NCBI GenBank assembly: GCA_034666965.1
Contig: JAXDKT010000161.1
Coordinates: forward strand, 5,878 to 69,877
Length of the DNA: 64,000 nucleotides
Source: Chersky-267 sp034666965
GTDB taxonomy: Bacteria; Chloroflexota; Limnocylindria; Limnocylindrales; CSP1-4
Direction: 5' to 3'
A program made the position numbers and the translations under genes. The notes under the pieces are model-generated. The model saw nothing but the letters and a program-made list of their open reading frames with translations. It did not search any database and had not been told where the DNA came from. This document shows positions 49,132-58,116 of the stretch, piece by piece. How positions within the stretch are numbered: position 1 is the stretch's first letter; each line of letters starts with the position of its first letter.

Positions 49132-51627
49132 TCAGTCTCCGGCGGCCGGCCGGGCCACGACCGACGGCTGGTCGCTCGTCGGGAATGTCGGCGGCCGAAC
49201 GCTGGTCGTGGGGCGTTCCACCCCGCCGCCCGGCGCGCCGCTGGGACGCGGTGCCAGCGGCTTCGGCCGACGACGCAGGGCCGCTTCGAGGACGCTGTCC
49301 ATCGAGTCGACCAGGACGAGCTTGGTCTGCTTGCGGATCTCCTCCGGGATGTCGCGCAGGTCCTTCTCGTTCTTCTTGGGCAGGATCACCATCTTCGCCC
49401 CGGACAGGTGGGCCGCCAGGATCTTGCTCTTGAGCCCACCGATCGGAAGCACGCGGCCCCGGAGGGTGATCTCGCCCGTCATCGCCACGTCCTTGCGGAC
49501 GGGAATGCCGGTGAAGGCACTGACCATCGCCGTGGCCATCGTGACTCCGGCTGACGGGCCGTCCTTGGGGATCCCGCCGGCGGGCACGTGGATGTGGAGG
49601 GTGTTCTTCTCGAACACCTCGCGCTCGATCCCGAGGCGGCCCGCGTTGGCCCGGATCCAGGACAGCGCGGCACGAGCCGACTCACGCATGACCTCGCCCA
49701 GCTGGCCGGTCAAGATGAAGTCCTCCTTGCCCTCCATGCGGGTCACCTCGACCGCGACGATGTCGCCGCCGACCTCGGTCACGACGAGTCCGGTCGCCGC
49801 CCCGATCTGGTCTTCGGCCTCCAGCTCGCCGTACTCGAAGCGCGGGGGCCCAAGATACTCGTCGAGCTTCTTGACGTCGACCACCGTCTTGCGCTTGCGG
49901 CCTTCGGCGACCGAGCGAGCCACCTTGCGCATGATGTTGGCGATCTCGCGCTCGAGGTTTCGAACGCCGGCTTCGTGGGTGTAGGCCTGCACGAGCTCGG
50001 TCATGGCCTCGTCCGTGATCTCGATGTGCTTGGGCTTCAGTCCGTGATTCGTCATCTGCTTCGGGATCAGGAAGCGGCGCCCGATCTCGGCCTTTTCCTG
50101 CTGCGTGTAGCCGGGCAGCTGGATGACCTCCATCCGGTCGCGCAGAGGCGCCGGGATCGGGTCGATCAGGTTGCCCGTTGCGATGAACAGGACCTTGCTC
50201 AGGTCGAACGGCACCTCGAGGTAGTTGTCCTGGAAGCTGTTGTTCTGCTCCGGATCGAGGACCTCGAGCAGGGCCGAGCTCGGATCGCCGCGGAAGTCCA
50301 TGCCGATCTTGTCGACCTCGTCGAGCATGAACACCGGGTTGTTCGTGCCGGCCGTCTTGATGTTCTGAATGACCCGGCCCGGGAGGGCACCGATGTAGGT
50401 CCGGCGGTGGCCCCGGATCTCGGCCTCGTCGTGGATGCCGCCGAGGCTCATCCGCACGAACTTGCGGCCCATGGCTCGGGCGACGCTCTTGCCCAACGAG
50501 GTCTTGCCCACTCCGGGCGGGCCGACCAGGGCCAGGATCGGGCTGCGAATCGTGTCGGCCAGAGAGCGGACCGCGAGGTATTCGAGGATCCGCTCCTTGA
50601 TCTTCTCCAGGCCGTAGTGGTCCTCGTCGAGGATCTTGGCGGCCTCCTTGATGTCGAGCCGGTCGTCGGTGGACGTGTTCCAGGGCAAGCCGACCAGCCA
50701 GTCGACGTACGTCCGGATGACGCCGACCTCAGGTGAGGCTGACGGGATCCGGCTCATCCGGTCGATCTCCTTGATCGCGCGGGCCTTGATCTCCTCGGGC
50801 ATCCCGGCGGCCTCGACCTTGTCGCGCAGCTCGTTGATCTCGGCCTGCTGGGGATCGTCCTCACCCAGCTCGCGCTGGATCGCCTTGAGCTGCTCGCGCA
50901 GGATGTATTCGCGCTGGGTCTTGTCCATCTCGGACTTGACCTCGGACTGGATCTTGCCCTTCAACTCGAGGATCTCGACCTGCTGGGCGAGGAACGCCTG
51001 GACGAGCTTGAGTCGCTCGACCACGTCGATCGTCTCGAGCAGCTCCTGGCGCTGCTCGGTGGACATGTCGGGGCTGTAGGCGACCATGTCTGCCAGGAGG
51101 CCCGGCTCGGTGATGTTCCGGGCGGCCACGGCGGCCTCGGGCGGGACGGGTGCGCCGTTGGCGACGTACTGCTCGATGCCGGCCTGGACCGTACGCATCA
51201 GCGCCTGGACCTCCACCCCGCCGGGCGAGGCGTCCGCGATCTCCTCGACCGAGGCCACGATGTAGGGGCTGGTCTGCGAGAACTTGCGCACCCGCAGCCG
51301 GCCCTGGCCCTGGACGATGGCCCGGACGGTGCCGTCCTGGAGCTGAACCACCTGGGCGATCTTGGCCAGGGTCCCGATCTCGTAGAGCTCGGACGGGTTC
51401 TCGATCTCCTCCTGCTCCGGTCGGCGCTGGGTCACCAGCGCGATCGGCCCGCCGCTCTCGACGGCCGCATTGAGGGCATTCACGCTCTTCTCGCGCCCGA
51501 CCTGGAGGGGCACGATCATCTCCGGAAAGATGACCGTCTCCCGGAGTGCCACGAGGGGCAGCTCGCGCGTGGTCGATCCGGATCCAGCCTTTGGCTTGTC
51601 CGGGGTCTTGGGTCGATCAGACATCAA
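49132..51627 (-). CDS. lon: ATP-dependent Lon protease
   Basis: An 831-residue LonA. The N-terminal substrate domain starts LPLVALRETVIFPEMIVPLQ. The AAA+ part has Walker A GPPGVGKTSLGKSVA and the second-region block VDKIGMDFRGDPSSALLEVLD. The protease domain carries the catalytic Ser in PKDGPSAGVTMATAM and the catalytic Lys in PIGGLKSKILAA. A ~50-residue P/R-rich C-terminal tail is extra. The start overlaps the hspR stop as ATGA, so the repressor and protease are translationally coupled. Confidence 0.97.
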   Translation of the reverse strand: MMSDRPKTPDKPKAGSGSTTRELPLVALRETVIFPEMIVPLQVGREKSVNALNAAVESGGPIALVTQRRPEQEEIENPSELYEIGTLAKIAQVVQLQDGTVRAIVQGQGRLRVRKFSQTSPYIVASVEEIADASPGGVEVQALMRTVQAGIEQYVANGAPVPPEAAVAARNITEPGLLADMVAYSPDMSTEQRQELLETIDVVERLKLVQAFLAQQVEILELKGKIQSEVKSEMDKTQREYILREQLKAIQRELGEDDPQQAEINELRDKVEAAGMPEEIKARAIKEIDRMSRIPSASPEVGVIRTYVDWLVGLPWNTSTDDRLDIKEAAKILDEDHYGLEKIKERILEYLAVRSLADTIRSPILALVGPPGVGKTSLGKSVARAMGRKFVRMSLGGIHDEAEIRGHRRTYIGALPGRVIQNIKTAGTNNPVFMLDEVDKIGMDFRGDPSSALLEVLDPEQNNSFQDNYLEVPFDLSKVLFIATGNLIDPIPAPLRDRMEVIQLPGYTQQEKAEIGRRFLIPKQMTNHGLKPKHIEITDEAMTELVQAYTHEAGVRNLEREIANIMRKVARSVAEGRKRKTVVDVKKLDEYLGPPRFEYGELEAEDQIGAATGLVVTEVGGDIVAVEVTRMEGKEDFILTGQLGEVMRESARAALSWIRANAGRLGIEREVFEKNTLHIHVPAGGIPKDGPSAGVTMATAMVSAFTGIPVRKDVAMTGEITLRGRVLPIGGLKSKILAAHLSGAKMVILPKKNEKDLRDIPEEIRKQTKLVLVDSMDSVLEAALRRRPKPLAPRPSGAPGGGVERPTTSVRPPTFPTSDQPSVVARPAAGD

Positions 51628-52001
51628 CGGGTCTCCTGTGGAGCGGCGCTCCGGTTGTGCTGGCCGCCGTAGTCAGCGTGCGTCTCGGCGTCGGTTTTTC
51701 TGGCATTGGCTTCATCGAAGAGGGTCTCCAGGATCCGGGTCCCGAGGCGCTCCTCGAGCTCGAACAAGATCCGGATGCCGGCGAGATTCACCCCACGGTC
51801 CTGGGTCAGGTGGCGGATCCACAGCACCCGGCGGATATCGTCCTCGCTGTAGAGCCGGATGTTGGACGGAGTCCGGGCCGGACAGAGCAGGCCCTCGTCC
51901 TCATAGATCCGCAGCGTGCGGGGGTGGACCCGGACCAGACCCGCGGCCACGCTGATGACGTAGACGGGACGAGCTGGGTCCTGTTCGAGCCGGTTTCTCA
52001 T
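51624..52001 (-). CDS. hspR: HspR-type MerR family heat-shock repressor
   Basis: A 125-residue MerR-like regulator. The winged-helix part reads VYVISVAAGLVRVHPRTLRIYEDEGLLCPARTPS-like in pieces: AAGLVRVHPRTLRIYEDEGL and NIRLYSEDDIRRVLWIRHL, close to HspR of Actinobacteria. RDRGVNLAGIR-type block TQDRGVNLAGIRILFELE follows. The C-terminus is a short polar tail. ATG 52001 is chosen because a longer frame would run through the operator. A strong inverted repeat with the HspR spacing lies 20 bases upstream. It would repress its own hspR-lon-dnaJ operon until heat shock, as in Streptomyces and Mycobacterium, where DnaK is the co-repressor. Confidence 0.9.
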   Translation of the reverse strand: MRNRLEQDPARPVYVISVAAGLVRVHPRTLRIYEDEGLLCPARTPSNIRLYSEDDIRRVLWIRHLTQDRGVNLAGIRILFELEERLGTRILETLFDEANARKTDAETHADYGGQHNRSAAPQETR

Positions 52002-52020
52002 GTGAACGACAGAGTAAAAC

Positions 52021-52041
52021 CTTGACAATGGTGTTGTCAAG
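52021..52041. promoter_or_regulatory. HAIR-like HspR operator
   Basis: CTTGACA-N7-TGTCAAG is a perfect inverted repeat with the seven-base spacer of the HspR-associated inverted repeat (consensus CTTGAGT-N7-ACTCAAG). The left arm on the minus strand supplies a TTGACA -35 box, with TTTACT or TTACTC 16-17 bases on as a -10 box, so bound HspR would block the promoter. Confidence 0.8.
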
Positions 52042-52111
52042 AGATTGGGCAAGGACGCCTCCCAACCGATGAGTGTCCAGCACTGAACCGCCGGCCTCCG
52101 GCGCGTTCGAC

Positions 52112-52149
52112 CCCGAGGCGCCCGCGCTTCCCCGAGGCGCCCGCGCTTC
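52112..52149. repeat. Perfect 19-bp tandem duplication
   Basis: CCCGAGGCGCCCGCGCTTC occurs twice head to tail (52112-52130, 52131-52149) in the non-coding stretch between hspR and the TrkA gene. It looks like a replication-slippage duplication and has no obvious function. Confidence 0.85.
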
Positions 52150-52211
52150 AGCTGGGCTGCCGGTGGCGCCGGTGCTGCCCGATGGATCCGGCCGGGCGGC
52201 TACCCGACGGA

Positions 52212-52898
52212 TCAGGCCTTGGCTGGCTCGAGCGTCTCGCCGTCGCCGATGAGCTCGCCATGAAGGGCCGCCTCGCATTCGGCCCGGCCGATGGCGATGA
52301 CCTTGTCACCTGAGGCGAGGATCGTGTCCGGCCGGATGGGGATGGCGCTCCCACCGCGGATAACCGCGAAGAGGGCACAGCCCTCGGGCATCGGCACCTC
52401 ACGGGCGGCCCGGCCGATCGCCGGAGAGCCCTCGCGCAGCTGAGCCTCGATGATCTCGAGCTCGCCGCCACCCAGACCGGCCAGGTGGAGCAGCTCGTGG
52501 ACCGGAATGTCCTGCTCGATCGAGCCCAGGATCATCCGGGTGGGACTGATCAGCTCGTCGACGCCCAGGTGCCGGAAGAGCGCCTCGTTCTTGGGGTTGT
52601 TGACCCGGGCGATCGTCCGCGGGACGTCGAAATGATGCTTGGCCATCTGACAGATGACGAGGTTGTCCTCGTCGTCGCCGGTCACGGCGGCGACCACGTC
52701 CGCCCGCTCGCAGCCCGCCTCGGCCAGATGGTTCCCCTCGCAACCGTCCCGGGTCACCACGATGGAGCCGAGGTCGTCGGCGATCTGCGCCGCTCGCGCG
52801 GCGTCCTTCTCCATCAGCACGACTTCGTGGCCGGACCCGATCAGCTCCTTGGCCAGGTAGTAGCCGACCTTGCCACCCCCGACAACCAGCACGAACAT
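52212..52898 (-). CDS. TrkA-type potassium channel regulatory protein (RCK_N + RCK_C)
   Basis: A 228-residue soluble NAD-binding regulator of potassium uptake. The Rossmann motif is VLVVGGGKVGYYLAKEL, with an acidic residue at the end of strand two (LMEKDAARA). VTGDDEDNLVICQMAK and ARVNNPKNEALFRHLGVDELISP are typical RCK_N blocks. The C-terminal ~75 residues form an RCK_C/TrkA_C domain (PVHELLHL to KVIAIGRAE). It lies three bases after a second, shorter TrkA-type gene and would associate with a Trk/Ktr-like membrane subunit, not encoded nearby, or possibly regulate the KimA-like permeases upstream. Confidence 0.9.
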   Translation of the reverse strand: MFVLVVGGGKVGYYLAKELIGSGHEVVLMEKDAARAAQIADDLGSIVVTRDGCEGNHLAEAGCERADVVAAVTGDDEDNLVICQMAKHHFDVPRTIARVNNPKNEALFRHLGVDELISPTRMILGSIEQDIPVHELLHLAGLGGGELEIIEAQLREGSPAIGRAAREVPMPEGCALFAVIRGGSAIPIRPDTILASGDKVIAIGRAECEAALHGELIGDGETLEPAKA

Positions 52899-52901
52899 GG
52901 C

Positions 52902-53423
52902 TCAGGCCTCCCCGGCCGGCCGGGCGCCGACCGCCGCCATGGCCGGGTCCGCTCGGTCGGGCCCAATCGGATCGTCATGGTGAGGGTGGGGGGCCGCATC
53001 GCGCACACCCGGCGCCGGCCCGACGGGCAGGCCCAGGTGAGCGAGCAGGGCGTGGGCCATCAGGTCCGTCCGACAGATCGTGGCGATGCCCAGGTCGGCG
53101 TAGGCCTCGGCGCGGACCGTGTCGTTGATCTTGGCCACCACCCGCCCGATCCCGAGGACCTCGGTGGCCAGCTGGGCGGCCATCACGTTGCGGTTGTCGC
53201 CTTCGGTCAGGGCTAGGAACACGTCGGCTCCGGCGGCACCCGCCCGGCGGAGGGTGTCCTCATCGGTCCCGTCACCGCGAATGGCCTCGCCCGCGAAGGT
53301 CGACGGCAGCCGTTCGAAGGCCGCCGTCGAGAGATCCACGATCGTGACCTGATGGCCGCGGGTGTCGAGATCGGCGGCGAGGTTGGCCCCGACCCGGCCG
53401 CACCCGACGATGACGATGTTCAT
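52902..53423 (-). CDS. TrkA N-terminal (RCK_N) domain protein
   Basis: A 173-residue protein with only the NAD-binding RCK_N domain: MNIVIVGCGRVGANLAADL, TIVDLSTAAFERL and LALTEGDNRNVMAAQLA. The RCK_C domain of full-length TrkA is missing. Instead the last ~35 residues are H/P/D/A-rich and probably disordered. Pairing with the full-length TrkA gene directly downstream suggests a hetero-oligomeric gating ring. The start overlaps the universal stress gene stop as ATGA. Confidence 0.88.
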   Translation of the reverse strand: MNIVIVGCGRVGANLAADLDTRGHQVTIVDLSTAAFERLPSTFAGEAIRGDGTDEDTLRRAGAAGADVFLALTEGDNRNVMAAQLATEVLGIGRVVAKINDTVRAEAYADLGIATICRTDLMAHALLAHLGLPVGPAPGVRDAAPHPHHDDPIGPDRADPAMAAVGARPAGEA

Positions 53424-53881
53424 TTGCTCAGCTCCTCGGTCATCGGCTCACGGATGACCATCACGGCACAGGGCGCGTTCTTGAGCGCGTAGGGGACCGT
53501 TCGCCCGATGGCGAAGTCACCCCCGAATCGCTTCCGGTAGGGCAGGCCCAGGATGAGCATGTCCGCGTCGCGCTCGGTCGCCTCGTCCACGATCGCGGCG
53601 CCCACGTCGCGGGCCTGGAACAGGACCGTCTCGATGGGCATCTTCTCGGCTTCGGCCGTTCCTTCGACCATGTCGAGCACGCGTTGCGCCTCCTCGGATC
53701 GCCCGGCGACGTCGGCGTCGAGGGGCAGGCTCCAGCCGATCTCCACGACGTGGACCGCGATGAGCTCGGCCTTGTTGGGTCGAGCCAGGGCGCACGCGAT
53801 TCGGACGATGCGCTGGTCGCTCGAGCCACCACTCACCGCGAGGACGACGCGCTTGACGATCTCGTGGCTGGGCTCGGGCAT
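53420..53881 (-). CDS. Universal stress protein (UspA) family
   Basis: A 153-residue UspA-fold protein. The first strand is RVVLAVSGGSSDQRIVRIA (usual D in the first loop replaced by S), then AELIAVHVVEIGW, and the late ATP-loop-like block MLILGLPYRKRFGGDFAIG, where the G-2X-G-9X-G(S/T) motif is only partly kept. It may bind ATP or another nucleotide. Usp domains are known partners of potassium and other transporters, some binding cyclic-di-AMP. Here it sits between tandem permeases and two TrkA-type genes, so a regulatory role in ion transport is plausible. Confidence 0.85.
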   Translation of the reverse strand: MPEPSHEIVKRVVLAVSGGSSDQRIVRIACALARPNKAELIAVHVVEIGWSLPLDADVAGRSEEAQRVLDMVEGTAEAEKMPIETVLFQARDVGAAIVDEATERDADMLILGLPYRKRFGGDFAIGRTVPYALKNAPCAVMVIREPMTEELSK

Positions 53882-53947
53882 CGGCGGTCACGATACCACC
53901 GGACCGGCAGCCGGTCCCGGCCGCACCGGGATGGTGGTGCCCCGCCG

Positions 53948-53989
53948 CGCCGGGCTTCGGCCGCGGTCCGCCGGGCTTCGGCCGCGGTC
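53948..53989. repeat. Perfect 21-bp tandem duplication
   Basis: A GC-rich 21-base unit (CGCCGGGCTTCGGCCGCGGTC is 21; key core GGGCTTCGGCCGCGG) is present twice head to tail at 53948-53968 and 53969-53989, between the permease and the universal stress gene. The second copy runs into the permease stop codon. Each unit can fold on itself. Confidence 0.8.
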
Positions 53990-56048
53990 AGCCGCCCGTC
54001 GGCTTTTCGTTGCCGTCGGTCGGCGTCGACTGGCCGAAACCGCCGGGGTCCTCGCGCCGGTAGGGGGCGTTCACGACGACCGTCTGCGGGCGACCGAGGA
54101 GGACCGTCCGGAGGCGTTTGGCCGATTGGTTGTAGAGCAGTCGCTCCCACCAGTGACGGGCGACGTACTCGGGGATCACCACGAACGTGATCGGCTCCTC
54201 CTTGTCGGGCGGCCAGGCCCGGTCGAGGACGTCGAGATAGGCCAGCAGCGGTCCGATCAGGGCCCGATAGGGCGACTCGACCACGACCAGCGGTACGCCC
54301 GGCATCTGACGCTCCCAGCGCTCGCGCATCTCGGCGGTCTGGTCCGGGTCGTCCGAGATGTACACCGCCCGGATGTCGTCGCTGATCGACCGGCCGACGT
54401 TGATCGCCTGGACGACCGCCCGGTTCAGTCCGGGGACGGGAACCACGACCCGTTCCTCGCGTCGCGGCTCGCCGCCGACGTAGTTCGGTCGGATCGCCAG
54501 CTGCGCCCCCGACGCGGCGTACTGGCGGCTGATGAACAGCATCATCCCGACCAGGAGCGGAGTGAGGATGACCACCAGGTAGGCGCCGTCGAAGAACTTG
54601 ACCGAGACGACGACGAGGAAGACGACGAATGTCAGCAGCGCACCGAATGCATTGACCGCGGCGCGCCAGGTCCAGCCCGGCTCGCGCGCGCTGAGCCAGT
54701 GCTTGACCATCCCGATCTGCGACAGCGTGAAGCACACGAACACGCCGACCGAGTAGAGCGGGATCAGGGCGTGCGTGTCGCCCCGGAAGGCCCACAGCAG
54801 GCCGAACGCGACCGCGGCCAGCAGAACGATCCCCCACGAGTACGCCAGGCGATCGCCGCGGAACGAGAACTGGCGGGGCATGTAGCCGTCCTGGGCCAGG
54901 ATCGCGGCCAGCCGCGGGAACGCGTTGAAGCTGGTGTTGGCGGCCAGGAACAGGATCAGGGCGGTGCTGATCGCGAAGGCCGGCAGCAGCGGAGAGCCGG
55001 AGCCGAAGACCGCCGTGGCGACGACGGCCACGACCGATGGCCCGCCGGGTGCCGACGGGAGGACCTGGTAGGCCCGGGCGATGACGGTGATCCCGATGAA
55101 CAGCACGCCCAGCAGCACGGCCATGATCGTCAGCGTGTTGGCGGCGTTCTTGGCCTCCGGGGGTTTGAACGCGGGTACCCCGTTGGCGATGGCCTCGACC
55201 CCGGTCAGGGCGACCGAGCCGCCGGCGAAGGCCTTGAGCAGGAGGAAGACCGTGAGGGCCTCGGGATGGGCCACGAAGACGTCGGTCTGGCGGACCGGGA
55301 CGACGCTGCCGGTCAGTACGTGGAACAAGCCGATGCCGACCATCAGCAGGGCCAGGCCAACGAACAGGTAGGTCGGGATCGCAAAGATGTTGCCCGACTC
55401 CCGGAGCCCGCGCAGGTTGCCGATGGTGATCAGCATGATCGACGCGAAGGCCACCTCGATCCGGATGTCGTAGACCGCCGGCATGATCGACTGGATCTGC
55501 TCGATCGCCGACGCGGTCGAGACCGCCACGGTCATCACGTAGTCGATGAGCAACGCCGCGGCGGCGACCAGCCCGAGCAGCGGCGACAGATTCTGGCGGG
55601 CGACGACGTAGGCGCCGCCGCCGTTGGGGTAGGCCCGGCAGACCTGCCGGTATGACACCGACACCACGGCCAGCAGCACGGCGATCGCGATCGATACCCC
55701 CACCGAGTAGGCCAGTGCGCCCACGGCCGCGGCGGCGATCAGGACCTTGAGGATCTCCTCGGTGGCGTACGCCGACGAGGAGATCGCGTCCGAGCTGAAG
55801 ATCGCCAGGGCCTTCTTCTTGGACAGCCGTTCGCCGATCTCCTCCTCGTTCGCCAGGGGCCGGCCGATGACCAACCTGCGCAGCCGCGACAGGGCCCGAC
55901 CGGCCGGCGTCGCGGGGCGACTGGCGGCCTCCTTGGCCACGAGCTGACCGGGCCCGGTGTACCGGAAATATGGGCTGTGCGGGCGATCCACCCGAACCCG
56001 GCGATCTGCGGGTTTACGCCCCGGGAGGGGGCGCCGTCCTCCGATCAT
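53988..56048 (-). CDS. APC-superfamily permease, KimA-like (copy 1)
   Basis: A 686-residue transporter with about 12 transmembrane helices and a ~170-residue C-terminal cytoplasmic domain. The N-terminal block ALAIFSSDAISSSAYATEEI is close to the KimA/YdaO potassium importer signature, and SYRQVCRAYPNGGGAYVVA is the APC helix-3 region. The C-terminal domain (VVPVPGLNRAVVQAINVGRS, PFVVIPEYVARHWWERLL-like) is a UspA-like soluble part. It would import K+ with protons. Start: ATG 56048 gives MIGGRRPLPGRKP, nearly identical to the start of copy 2, which supports it although it overlaps the copy 2 end by 35 bases. Confidence 0.85.
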   Translation of the reverse strand: MIGGRRPLPGRKPADRRVRVDRPHSPYFRYTGPGQLVAKEAASRPATPAGRALSRLRRLVIGRPLANEEEIGERLSKKKALAIFSSDAISSSAYATEEILKVLIAAAAVGALAYSVGVSIAIAVLLAVVSVSYRQVCRAYPNGGGAYVVARQNLSPLLGLVAAAALLIDYVMTVAVSTASAIEQIQSIMPAVYDIRIEVAFASIMLITIGNLRGLRESGNIFAIPTYLFVGLALLMVGIGLFHVLTGSVVPVRQTDVFVAHPEALTVFLLLKAFAGGSVALTGVEAIANGVPAFKPPEAKNAANTLTIMAVLLGVLFIGITVIARAYQVLPSAPGGPSVVAVVATAVFGSGSPLLPAFAISTALILFLAANTSFNAFPRLAAILAQDGYMPRQFSFRGDRLAYSWGIVLLAAVAFGLLWAFRGDTHALIPLYSVGVFVCFTLSQIGMVKHWLSAREPGWTWRAAVNAFGALLTFVVFLVVVSVKFFDGAYLVVILTPLLVGMMLFISRQYAASGAQLAIRPNYVGGEPRREERVVVPVPGLNRAVVQAINVGRSISDDIRAVYISDDPDQTAEMRERWERQMPGVPLVVVESPYRALIGPLLAYLDVLDRAWPPDKEEPITFVVIPEYVARHWWERLLYNQSAKRLRTVLLGRPQTVVVNAPYRREDPGGFGQSTPTDGNEKPTGG

Positions 56049-58092
56049 CGCTCTCCGTGGGCTCCGCGTTCAGGCTCGACCGGCCGCCGCGGCGATATGG
56101 GACGTCGGCGACGACAGTGTGCTCGCGGTCGATGAGCGCCGCCTTGAGACGTTTGGCGGTCTGGTTATACAGCAGACGCTCCCACCAGTGGCGGGCGACG
56201 TACTCGGGCAGGACCACCACGGTGACGGGCGCCGGCTTGTCCGGGGGCCAGGCCAGGTCGAGGACGTCCAGATACGCCGAGATCGGCGCGATGAAGGCGC
56301 GGTAGGGCGACTCGACGATGACCAGGGGCACCCCCGGCAGCTGGTGTTCCCAGCGGCGCCGGAGCTCCTGGCCGTCGTCCTCGTCGTCGGTCACGTAGAC
56401 CGCCCGGACGTCGCGGGCGATGGTCCGGCCGAAGTTGACCGCCTGCACGACCGCTCGGTTGATGCCGTTGACCGGAATCACCACCCGCTGCTCCCGATGC
56501 GGTCCGGCGAAGACCACGTCATCGCGGACGTGCAGCTCGGCCGCCTGGTCGCTGTACTCCCGATGGATGAGGCGCATGACCGTGACCAGGATCGGGATGA
56601 GCAGGATGACCAACCAGGCGCCGTCGCGGAACTTGACCGCGGTCACGATGATCGCCACCAGGCCCGTCAGACAGGCCCCGAACGCGTTGATCGCCAGCCG
56701 CCGCCGCCAGCCCGGGACCCGCTCGCGGAGCCAGTGCCGGATCATGCCGCTCTGGCTGATCGTGAAGTCGATGAACACCCCGACCGAGTAGAGCGGGATG
56801 AGCAGGTGCGTCTCGCCGCGAAAGACGATGACCAGGCTGGCGGCCACGATGGCCAGGACGACGATCCCGTAGCTGAAGGCCAGGCGGTCGCCGCGGAAGG
56901 CGAATTGGCGGGGCATGAACCCGTCGCTGGCCAGGATCGCCAGCAACCGGGGAAACGCGTTGAAGCTCGTGTTCGCGGCCAGGAACAGCAGCAGCGCCGT
57001 GAAGGCCTGGAACAGGTAGAAGCCGATCGAGCCAGCCCCATACACCCGGGCGGCGACCTGCGAGATCACCGTCTGCTTGGTGGGCTCGTCGATGTGGGTG
57101 ATCCCGAAGTTCACCGCCAGGAAGGTGATCCCCAGGAAGAGCACCCCCAGGAGACCGGCCATGACCGTCAGGGTGGTCGCGGCATTCTTGGCCTCGGGCG
57201 GCTTGAAGGCCGGCACGCCGGTGGCGATCGCCTCGGTCCCGGTCAGCGCCACCGAACCCGCGGCGAAGGCGCGCAGGAAGAGGAGCACGGTGACCCCCTG
57301 GGCCGTCTCCGCGGTCCGGGCGACCTCCGCCTCGGAGAACTGGCCGTGCTCGCCGAGGACGATGATCCGGAATGAGCCCATTGCGATCATCAGCAGGGCC
57401 GAGCCCACGAACAGGTAGGTCGGCACGGCAAAGATGTTGCCGGCCTCGCGCAGCCCGCGCAGGTTGCCCAGGGTGATCAGGCCGATGGCCACCACCCCGA
57501 TGATCACCCGCTCGTCGGCAAGAGCCGGGATGGCCGAGGTGATCTGCTCCACGGCCGAGGAGGTCGACACCGCCACGGTCAGGGTGTAGTCGATGAGCAG
57601 TGCCGAGGCGGCGATCAGCGAGGCGTTCCGCCCGAAGTTGCGCTTCGAGACGGAGTACGAGCCGCCCCCGGTCGGATAGGCGATGCAGATCTGGCGATAG
57701 CTGAACGCGACGGCACCGAGCAGGATGACGATCGCCAGGCTGACGTACAGGCCGTAGCTCAGGGCGACGGCCCCACCCAGAACCAGCACGCGCAGGATCT
57801 CCTCGGTCGCGTACGCGCTCGACGAGATCGCGTCGGAGCTGAAGATGGCCAGCGCCTTGACCTTCGACAGGCGCTCGCCGATTTCCGCCTCCGACGCCAA
57901 GGGACGACCGATCAGCCAGGCCTTGGTCCGGGCATAGGCTCGTCCGGCCGCGGTCTTGGGCCGGCTGGCGGCTTCCCTGGCGGTCAGCTGTCCCGGGCCG
58001 GCCCAGCGGAAGAAGGGAGCGTGGGGTCGCTCGACCCGGACGCGCTTGTCGCCGGGCTTGCGTCCCTGGACCGGCCGCCGTCCGCCGATCAT
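56014..58092 (-). CDS. APC-superfamily permease, KimA-like (copy 2)
   Basis: A 692-residue paralogue of the next gene with the same domain order. N-terminus MIGGRRPVQGRKPGDKRVRV, then ALAIFSSDAISSSAYATEEI, SYRQICIAYPTGGGSYSVSK, a dozen helices, and the C-terminal UspA-like domain (VVIPVNGINRAVVQAVNFGR; LPEYVARHWWERLLYNQTA). The two copies are a tandem duplication that has diverged in the middle helices and periplasmic loops, so affinity or regulation may differ. KimA-type potassium import is the best family assignment; amino-acid transport is the alternative for the wider APC superfamily. It follows the phosphoesterase gene by 24 bases. Confidence 0.85.
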   Translation of the reverse strand: MIGGRRPVQGRKPGDKRVRVERPHAPFFRWAGPGQLTAREAASRPKTAAGRAYARTKAWLIGRPLASEAEIGERLSKVKALAIFSSDAISSSAYATEEILRVLVLGGAVALSYGLYVSLAIVILLGAVAFSYRQICIAYPTGGGSYSVSKRNFGRNASLIAASALLIDYTLTVAVSTSSAVEQITSAIPALADERVIIGVVAIGLITLGNLRGLREAGNIFAVPTYLFVGSALLMIAMGSFRIIVLGEHGQFSEAEVARTAETAQGVTVLLFLRAFAAGSVALTGTEAIATGVPAFKPPEAKNAATTLTVMAGLLGVLFLGITFLAVNFGITHIDEPTKQTVISQVAARVYGAGSIGFYLFQAFTALLLFLAANTSFNAFPRLLAILASDGFMPRQFAFRGDRLAFSYGIVVLAIVAASLVIVFRGETHLLIPLYSVGVFIDFTISQSGMIRHWLRERVPGWRRRLAINAFGACLTGLVAIIVTAVKFRDGAWLVILLIPILVTVMRLIHREYSDQAAELHVRDDVVFAGPHREQRVVIPVNGINRAVVQAVNFGRTIARDVRAVYVTDDEDDGQELRRRWEHQLPGVPLVIVESPYRAFIAPISAYLDVLDLAWPPDKPAPVTVVVLPEYVARHWWERLLYNQTAKRLKAALIDREHTVVADVPYRRGGRSSLNAEPTESDDRRTAPPPGA

Positions 58093-58116
58093 CGGCGGAG
58101 CGCGCCGGCGAGCGGG

